Shown piece after piece: positions 58,918 through 64,000 of a DNA stretch of 64,000 nucleotides. The number at the start of each line of letters is the position of its first letter. The stretch's first letter is position 1. The translations under genes were made by a program, and so were the position numbers. Under the pieces are notes generated by a model. The model was not told the DNA's origin and did not search any database. It saw nothing but the letters and a program-made list of their open reading frames with translations. The stretch is taken from the NCBI GenBank assembly GCA_963674895.2, contig CAXXCY010000001.1:248001-312000 (forward strand). The letters are read 5' to 3'. This stretch comes from CAXXOK01 sp963674895 (GTDB lineage Bacteria; Bacillota; Clostridia; Christensenellales; Aristaeellaceae).

Positions 58918-61335
58918 ATGTATAAGGTCATGAAACGGGACGGCGCCATCGCGGAGTTCGACATCGGGAAAATCGTCAGCGCGATCGCCAAGGCCTTTGA
59001 CGCCCAAAACAAGCAGTACAATGCCAGTGATATAGATTTTCTCGCGCTGAAAGTAACCGCCGATTATCAGGAAAACATCGAAAACGGCCTGGTCGCGGTG
59101 GAAACGATACAGGACAGCGTAGAGCGCGTGCTGGTGCAGGCCGGGTATGCCGACGTGGCCAAGGCATACATTTTGTACCGCAAGCAGCGCGAAAAGGTGC
59201 GCAACACCAGCTCCACGCTTCTGGACTATAAGCAGCTTGTGAACGGCTACGTAAAGATCGACGACTGGCGCGTGAAGGAAAACTCAACCGTGACCTATTC
59301 CGTCGGCGGGCTGATCCTGAGCAATTCTGGCGCCATCACCGCGAACTACTGGCTTTCGGAAGTCTACGACGACGAGGTGGCCAGCGCGCACCGCAACGCG
59401 GATATCCACATCCACGACCTCTCCATGCTCACGGGCTACTGCGCCGGATGGTCCTTGAAGCAGCTGATTATGGAAGGCCTGGGCGGAATCGAAGGGAAGA
59501 TCACCTCCTCCCCCGCAAGCCACCTGTCCACGCTGTGCAACCAGATGGTCAACTTCCTGGGCATCATGCAAAACGAATGGGCGGGCGCGCAGGCCGTGTC
59601 CTCCTTTGATACCTATCTCGCGCCGTTTGTAAAGGTGGACAACCTCAGCTACAAAGAGGTCAAGCAGTGCCTGCAGTCCTTCATCTTCGGCGTGAACACC
59701 CCCAGCCGCTGGGGCACGCAGGCGCCGTTTACCAACGTAACGCTGGATTGGAGCGTACCCGCAGATCTGGCCGACCAGCACGCCATCGTGGGCGGCCAGG
59801 AAGTGGATTTCTGCTATAAAGACTGCAAAAAAGAGATGGACACCATCAACAAGGCGTTCATCGACATCATGATCGAGGGCGACGCCAACGGCCGGGGCTT
59901 CCAGTACCCAATCCCGACCTATTCCATCACCCGGGATTTTGACTGGAGCGATACGGAAAACAACCGCCTGCTCTTTGAGATGACCGCCAAATACGGCACG
60001 CCGTATTTTTCCAACTACATCAATTCCGATATGGAGCCCAGCGACGTGCGCTCCATGTGCTGCCGCCTGAGGCTGGACCTGCGCGAGCTGCGCAAAAAGG
60101 GCGGCGGGTTCTTCGGCAGCGGCGAGAGCACCGGCTCCATCGGCGTGGTGACCGTCAACCTGCCCCGCATCGCGTACCTCGCCGCGGACGAAGCCGATTT
60201 CTACAAGCGGCTCGACCGCATGATGGATATCGCCGCCCGGTCGCTGGACACCAAGCGCACCGTGATTACCAACCTGATGCACGCGGGGCTGTACCCCTAC
60301 ACCAAGAAGTACCTGGGCACGTTTGACAACCATTTCTCCACCATCGGGCTCGTCGGCATGAACGAGGCGGGGCTCAACGCAAAGTGGCTGGGCGGGGACC
60401 TGACCCACGAAAGCACGCAGCAGTTCGCCAAGGACGTGCTAAACCACATGCGCAACCGGCTGGTGCAGTATCAAACACAGTACGGTGCGCTGTTTAACCT
60501 CGAGGCGACGCCCGCGGAATCCACCACCTACCGCCTGGCCAAGCACGACAAGAAGCGCTACCCCGACATCATCACGGCGGCGGAGGAAGGCAAAAAGCCC
60601 TACTACACCAACAGCTCCCATCTGCCGGTGGGCGCGACGGACGACCTGTTCGAAGCGCTGTCCGTACAGGACGACCTGCAGGTGCTCTATACCTCCGGCA
60701 CGGTGTTCCACGCCTATCTGGGCGAAAAGCTGCCCGACTGGCAGGCGGCGGCGACGCTCGTGAAAAAGATCGCCGAGAACTATAAGCTGCCCTATTACAC
60801 CATCTCCCCCACCTATTCCGTGTGCCGCGCGGACGGCTATATCGCCGGCGAACACAAAACCTGCCCCACGTGCGGGCAGGAGGCCGAGGTGTACAGCCGG
60901 ATTACGGGCTATTACCGCCCCGTGAAAAACTGGAACGACGGCAAGGCGCAGGAATTCCTGGACCGCAGGGAATACGTGTTGGAGGAAGCCGGTCCGCAGC
61001 CCGCCGCCGCGCGGAAAGAGCCGTACAAGCCGCATAACGCGCAGGTGGAGATCAAGGGCCCGCGCATCGCTCCGCAGGCGGGGCCGGAAAAACTGCTGCT
61101 GTTTACCACGCCCACCTGCGCCAGCTGCGCGATGGTGAAAAAAACGCTGGCGAGCGCCGGAATCGCCTACGAGCTGATGGACGCCGCCGAGCACCAGGAC
61201 CTCGTGGAACGGTATGAGGTGCTGCAGGCGCCCTCCCTCGTGGCCGTATCAAACGGCGGCGCGGAGAAATATGCGGGCCCGGCCGCGGTGCTGTCCTACA
61301 TCAAAACCCACGCCGTGCGGGATTATATCGCGTAG
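58918..61335 (+). CDS. nrdD: Class III anaerobic ribonucleoside-triphosphate reductase with C-terminal thioredoxin-fold domain
   Basis: 805 residues. An N-terminal ATP-cone (1-90) senses ATP/dATP; the catalytic 10-stranded barrel has MCCRLRLDLR, ESTGSIGVVTVNLPRIAYLA and the glycyl-radical loop RITGYYRPV, preceded by zinc Cys (VCRADGYIAGEHKTCPTC). The last ~80 residues (about 720-805) are fused: LLLFTTPTCASCAMVKKTL with a CxxC redox pair and a beta-alpha-beta pattern, like glutaredoxin. It probably reduces the active-site thiols each cycle (thioredoxin/glutaredoxin-dependent subtype, as opposed to formate-dependent). GAGGAGG before ATG. Confidence 0.95.
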   Translation: MYKVMKRDGAIAEFDIGKIVSAIAKAFDAQNKQYNASDIDFLALKVTADYQENIENGLVAVETIQDSVERVLVQAGYADVAKAYILYRKQREKVRNTSSTLLDYKQLVNGYVKIDDWRVKENSTVTYSVGGLILSNSGAITANYWLSEVYDDEVASAHRNADIHIHDLSMLTGYCAGWSLKQLIMEGLGGIEGKITSSPASHLSTLCNQMVNFLGIMQNEWAGAQAVSSFDTYLAPFVKVDNLSYKEVKQCLQSFIFGVNTPSRWGTQAPFTNVTLDWSVPADLADQHAIVGGQEVDFCYKDCKKEMDTINKAFIDIMIEGDANGRGFQYPIPTYSITRDFDWSDTENNRLLFEMTAKYGTPYFSNYINSDMEPSDVRSMCCRLRLDLRELRKKGGGFFGSGESTGSIGVVTVNLPRIAYLAADEADFYKRLDRMMDIAARSLDTKRTVITNLMHAGLYPYTKKYLGTFDNHFSTIGLVGMNEAGLNAKWLGGDLTHESTQQFAKDVLNHMRNRLVQYQTQYGALFNLEATPAESTTYRLAKHDKKRYPDIITAAEEGKKPYYTNSSHLPVGATDDLFEALSVQDDLQVLYTSGTVFHAYLGEKLPDWQAAATLVKKIAENYKLPYYTISPTYSVCRADGYIAGEHKTCPTCGQEAEVYSRITGYYRPVKNWNDGKAQEFLDRREYVLEEAGPQPAAARKEPYKPHNAQVEIKGPRIAPQAGPEKLLLFTTPTCASCAMVKKTLASAGIAYELMDAAEHQDLVERYEVLQAPSLVAVSNGGAEKYAGPAAVLSYIKTHAVRDYIA

Positions 61336-61374
61336 GCAAGGCGCAGTCCGGCAGCATTGAATTCACTTAATCCA

Positions 61375-61426
61375 AACCCGCCTGTGGAAACCGGCATCGG
61401 CCGGCCGCCGCAGGCGGGTTATCTTT
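61375..61426 (+). terminator. Terminator after nrdD
   Basis: AACCCGCCTG (61375-61384) and CAGGCGGGTT (61411-61420) pair across a long loop, followed by ATCTTTG. Confidence 0.7.
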
Positions 61427-61498
61427 GTCCGTCCGGCAGGAGATAGCGGGAAAAGATGGAAGTAGTAACGATTAAACCGTTTGGAGAGATGGATCGCG

Positions 61499-62359
61499 AT
61501 GGAAGTATTTTTGGACTGCCTGCCCTGCATGCTGCGGCAGGTGGTGGAGGCATCAAGAACGGCAACGGACAACGGAGATACGCGGCAGGAAATCATGAAG
61601 GAGGCCCTCGGCGCTTTGCGCCGGTTTCACGAATACCCCAACGCACCCGTGATTGCCAGGGAAATGCACCGGATCGTCAAGGCGCACACGGGCTGCGGCG
61701 ATCCGTACGCGGAGGCAAAGCGGCACGACCTGCGCACCGCACAGGCGCTGATGCCCGAGCTGCGGCGGCGGCTTCAAGGCAAAGAGGACAAGCTGTATTG
61801 GACGCTGAAAGCCGCCGCTACGGGAAACGTGCTCGATTCCGCCGTTCATCCCGCCGACGGCGCGCACCGGCTGGACGACGAATTCGAAATCCCGTTTGCC
61901 GTATGCGATATGGCCGCGCTGACCGAGAAGCTCAAGACCGCCGAAAGCCTGCTTGTGATCGGGGACAATACGGGCGAGACGGTGTTTGACTGCCTGCTGC
62001 TTCATGAGCTCAAGCACCTGCACCCGGTGTACGCTGTACGGAGCGCGCCCATCCTCAACGACGCCACGGCGGAGGACGCGCTCGCGTCCGGCGTCGGCGA
62101 GTATGCCAAAATCGTTTCCACGGGCTGCGACATACCCGGCGTGGCGCTCCCGGAATGCGGTAAAGAGTTTTCGGAGCTTTTCCACGGCGCCGATATCGTG
62201 ATCAGTAAGGGGCAGGGCAACTACGAAACGCTCTCGGACTGCCCCCGGGACGTATTTTTTCTCCTGAAAGCAAAATGCCCGGTCATCGCAAAGTCGCTTG
62301 GCGTACCGTTGGCGTCGTATGTATTCAAATATCAGGAAGGCGGCGCGGCCGGGGCATAG
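61499..62359 (+). CDS. DUF89 family damage-control phosphatase
   Basis: 286 residues of the DUF89/ARMT1 group: DCLPCML (Cys 7, 10) at the start, LLVIGDNTGETVFDCLLLHEL with the metal-binding Asp and Asn, and VISKGQGNYETLSD. These metal-dependent enzymes hydrolyse damaged phospho-metabolites (for example overphosphorylated or glycated sugar phosphates); the exact substrate is unknown. ATG 61499 gives the family N-terminus. A short ATG at 61456 in another frame is a shadow. Confidence 0.9.
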   Translation: MEVFLDCLPCMLRQVVEASRTATDNGDTRQEIMKEALGALRRFHEYPNAPVIAREMHRIVKAHTGCGDPYAEAKRHDLRTAQALMPELRRRLQGKEDKLYWTLKAAATGNVLDSAVHPADGAHRLDDEFEIPFAVCDMAALTEKLKTAESLLVIGDNTGETVFDCLLLHELKHLHPVYAVRSAPILNDATAEDALASGVGEYAKIVSTGCDIPGVALPECGKEFSELFHGADIVISKGQGNYETLSDCPRDVFFLLKAKCPVIAKSLGVPLASYVFKYQEGGAAGA

Positions 62360-62416
62360 AACGCCGCGGTTACAAAATCATCCGGATGGAAAACCGCCGG
62401 TTATTCGTTTCGAGGC

Positions 62417-62590
62417 TCACAATCCCCCCAGGGCTTCCGCCGCCAGGCGGATGCTCTTGATACCGATCCCTTTTCCACCCTGCGACACGGGCATGCCGTC
62501 CGCAAATGCAATCTCGCCTCACTCTCTCCTGAAACAGCCGTTTTTCTCCCTCAACAGCACCTTTGAAACCGGGCCGAAAAAAGCGGTTTC
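62417..62590 (-). pseudogene. Remnant of a GHKL-type sensor kinase C-terminus
   Basis: In the 289-base region 62360-62648, a minus-strand frame ending at a TGA (62417-62419) encodes EIAFADGMPVS then GKGIGIKSIRLAAEALGG, resembling the last 30 residues of AgrC/GHKL kinases (FxDGLPvs...GHGIGxxSI). An in-frame TGA (62519-62521) and loss of the rest upstream show that it is decayed. Confidence 0.5.
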
Positions 62591-62614
62591 CAATCGCAAA
62601 CCGCCGTGTACAAT
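62583..62614 (+). promoter_or_regulatory. Candidate promoter of the glutathione peroxidase gene
   Basis: TACAAT (62609-62614) with GTTTCC 17 bases upstream. The -35 lies in a stem, GCGGTTT/AAACCGC (62583-62604). Confidence 0.4.
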
Positions 62615-62648
62615 ATGCATGTAACCCGTATGGAAAGGAGCGTTCGTC

Positions 62649-63122
62649 ATGGGACTTTACGATATCACCGTTATGGACCGTTCGGAAAAAGAGGTATCCC
62701 TGAAAGAGTATGCGGGAAAGGTGCTGCTGATCCTGAACACCGCCACGCATTGCGGCTTTACCAAGCAGTACACCGGCCTGGAAGCGCTGTATAAGAAGTA
62801 CCGCGATCAGGGGTTTGAAATTCTGGATTTTCCCTGCAACCAGTTCGCGGGGCAGGCGCCGGGCACCAACGAAGAAATCCACACGTTCTGCACGCTGAAC
62901 TTCGGCACCACCTTCCCGCGCTTTGCCAGGCTGAACGTCAACGGCAAAAACGCGTCCCCTTTATTCGTGTATCTGAAAGACCGGCAAAAAGGCCCACTTG
63001 GCAAGCGGATACAGTGGAACTTCACCAAGTTTCTTATCGACCGCGAGGGCAACGTAGTCAAGCGCTTTGAACCCGCCGTCGAGCCCGAAGCGCTGGAAGC
63101 CGATATCAAAGCGCTGCTGTAA
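62649..63122 (+). CDS. Glutathione peroxidase-family thiol peroxidase (Cys type)
   Basis: 157 residues: NTATHCGFTKQY with Cys 35 in place of selenocysteine, FPCNQFAGQAPG with the Gln, and WNFTKFLIDREG with the Trp-Asn of the catalytic tetrad. Bacterial Cys versions usually use thioredoxin to reduce H2O2 or lipid hydroperoxides. GGAAAGGAG lies a little before ATG. Single gene with its own terminator. Confidence 0.95.
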   Translation: MGLYDITVMDRSEKEVSLKEYAGKVLLILNTATHCGFTKQYTGLEALYKKYRDQGFEILDFPCNQFAGQAPGTNEEIHTFCTLNFGTTFPRFARLNVNGKNASPLFVYLKDRQKGPLGKRIQWNFTKFLIDREGNVVKRFEPAVEPEALEADIKALL

Positions 63123-63163
63123 ACCGGAGGACTTTCTCCGACGCTTTGTATTCTGCCGCACAA

Positions 63164-63206
63164 ACTCCCCGCCGCCATACCGGCAGCGGGGAGTTGCTTT
63201 TTTCTT
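63164..63206. terminator. Bidirectional rho-independent terminator
   Basis: AACTCCCCGC pairs with GCGGGGAGTT (63187-63196), followed by GCTTTTTT; separates glutathione peroxidase from the convergent small membrane gene. Confidence 0.85.
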
Positions 63207-63225
63207 ACTGCCGGCTGCGTACCGG

Positions 63226-63612
63226 CTATTGCTTTTGGCCATCCATCAGCTCGTCCAGCAGCTTCATGATCTCAGGCGCTTTCTTCTCCCGGTATTTCTT
63301 CACCATCCGCAGATACAGCGGGTAGTTGAACCCGACGACCGTCAATCCGATCAGGCCTACGATGATGCCGGGGACGAACATCCATGCCGGCCCTGCCAGC
63401 ACGCCGCTCATCCCCGCGCCGAGAACCAGCGCGCCGAAGATGCCGACGGCCAGGGCAATGATCATGGGCGGATTCTCCGCCTGCTGGTCCAGGCGGCGCA
63501 GCTGTTCCATTGCATCTTCCCGCGGAGGAGAATACTTCCTGTGAATCCGCTTGATCTCATCCTGCTGCCTTGCCGAATAGGTATAGGAAAAACCGTTGTC
63601 TTTTTCTTCCAT
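63226..63612 (-). CDS. Small membrane protein with two helices, unknown
   Basis: 128 residues: a charged N-terminal cytoplasmic part containing RQQDEIKRIHRKY (1-45), two membrane helices (about 50-70 and 78-98), and a charged tail YLRMVKKYREKKAPEIMKLLDEL. The pattern with the cytoplasmic SPPREDAMEQLRRLD resembles small conserved Clostridia proteins of unknown role. AAGGAGG precedes ATG 63612. Confidence 0.8.
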   Translation of the reverse strand: MEEKDNGFSYTYSARQQDEIKRIHRKYSPPREDAMEQLRRLDQQAENPPMIIALAVGIFGALVLGAGMSGVLAGPAWMFVPGIIVGLIGLTVVGFNYPLYLRMVKKYREKKAPEIMKLLDELMDGQKQ

Positions 63613-63641
63613 GGTGAAAACCTCCTTATTGGTGCTTCCGT

Positions 63642-63670
63642 TCCATATCGTAAACCGGAAATGTTTTCAA
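63642..63670 (-). promoter_or_regulatory. Promoter of the small membrane protein gene
   Basis: TTGAAA (63665-63670), 17 bases, TATGGA (63642-63647) on the minus strand. Nothing else is seen in 63671-63750. Confidence 0.4.
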
Positions 63671-63750
63671 AGGGATGCCGTTTTGTTTGCATTGCGTTAA
63701 CGTTTGTTCATATAGCCGGCCGATACCGCGGCTCTGTCGGGGAAACGCGG

Positions 63751-64000
63751 TCACGACCGCGGCTGCGCCTGCGCGCCGCCGTGCAGCCAAACAGTAAAGG
63801 TGGTCCCTGTTCCCTGTTTGCTTTTCACCGTAATCTCGCCGCCGACGATATCGATCACACGCTTGACCAGCGCAAGGCCCAGCCCGTTTCCCTGCACTGC
63901 ATGGGAAGTGTCCCCCTGATAGAACTTTTCAAAGATGTGCGCGCCGGTTTCCGGGCTCATCCCGCAGCCCGTATCCGCGACGGATACGGCGGCGCCATGG
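63751..64000 (-). CDS. Sensor histidine kinase, C-terminal part (cut by window edge)
   Basis: The minus-strand frame enters from the right edge and ends at TGA 63751-63753. The 82 visible residues are an ATP-binding domain: VSVADTGCGMSPET (G1), IFEKFYQGDTSHAVQGNGLGLALVKRVIDIVGG (F and G2 boxes), and GTGTTFTVWLHGG. A HATPase of a membrane sensor kinase of the HisKA type; the sensor is out of view. Confidence 0.9.
   Translation of the reverse strand, partial: HGAAVSVADTGCGMSPETGAHIFEKFYQGDTSHAVQGNGLGLALVKRVIDIVGGEITVKSKQGTGTTFTVWLHGGAQAQPRS

Noticed and set aside
61456..61989. 177-codon frame starting MEVVTIKP upstream of DUF89
   Set aside because: It is a shifted frame over the DUF89 gene, turning into low-quality Arg/Gly sequence.

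Overview
The window reads as part of the chromosome of a GC-rich, anaerobic, Gram-positive Clostridia-type bacterium (Bacillota). The reasons are a class III anaerobic ribonucleotide reductase with NrdR-type boxes, YesM/YesN-type two-component regulators beside sugar ABC transporters, YtrA-type GntR control of an ABC pump, strong GGAGG ribosome binding sites, frequent TTG/GTG starts and sigma-A-like promoters. I cannot name the genus. No rRNA, tRNA, CRISPR array, integrase, transposase or phage gene is visible. Gene density is high and most genes sit in short operons with ATGA overlaps.

Layout. (1) 1-4.9 kb, minus: end of a surface-polysaccharide cluster (initiating sugar-phosphate transferase, RmlD, RmlC, a DUF1972/Cps2T-like glycosyltransferase and a cut-off second glycosyltransferase), visibly poorer in GC than the rest. 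(2) 5.2-11.2 kb, minus: an oligosaccharide ABC importer with a GH2 beta-galactosidase, divergent from a YesN/YesM two-component pair and a PP2C-type phosphatase (11.4-14.8 kb). (3) 15-23 kb: a ferredoxin/ASKHA protein with a polysaccharide deacetylase, a GH106-like glycosidase, a PPOX-fold flavoprotein and a secreted protein with four peptidoglycan-binding modules. (4) 23.4-28.4 kb: an operon of an ABC exporter, a GNAT enzyme and two polytopic GT-C-like membrane proteins. (5) 28.7-33 kb: a NYN-LOTUS nuclease, NAD synthetase, a zinc-ribbon protein and a membrane protein. (6) 33.3-39.8 kb: a GntR/UTRA regulator, a secreted acidic protein, BipA/TypA with RF3, and a C_GCAxxG_C_C protein. (7) 40.1-42 kb: a YtrA-like regulator with an ABC pump. 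(8) 42-46.3 kb: an OmpR-type two-component system with two secreted proteins. (9) 46.4-50.7 kb: a divergent metallophosphoesterase, an aldo/keto reductase, an AAA ATPase, and a divergent LysE exporter/XRE-cupin pair. (10) 50.9-56.9 kb: a UgpB/MsmE-type importer whose binding protein has a membrane anchor and a long Ala/Glu/Lys stalk, followed by an RNase J-like metallo-beta-lactamase-fold enzyme. (11) 57-64 kb: a secreted SH3-like protein, nrdG, nrdD (fused to a thioredoxin-fold domain), a DUF89 phosphatase, glutathione peroxidase, a small membrane protein and the end of a sensor kinase.

The main unexplained signals are non-coding. Two copies of a ~127-bp element with terminal inverted repeats each start directly after a stop codon, in the sense direction of the gene before them. 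Two further inverted-repeat-bounded elements lie at 28.4 kb and 39.9 kb. Several unusually clear operator architectures are present: paired ATATTG-N11-CAATAT, GTGTTATTGT inverted repeats, 31-bp-phased NrdR boxes, and TGTAA direct repeats. GC-rich hairpins sit between binding-protein genes and downstream enzyme genes in both sugar-type operons. The most unusual protein architecture is the stalked solute-binding protein.
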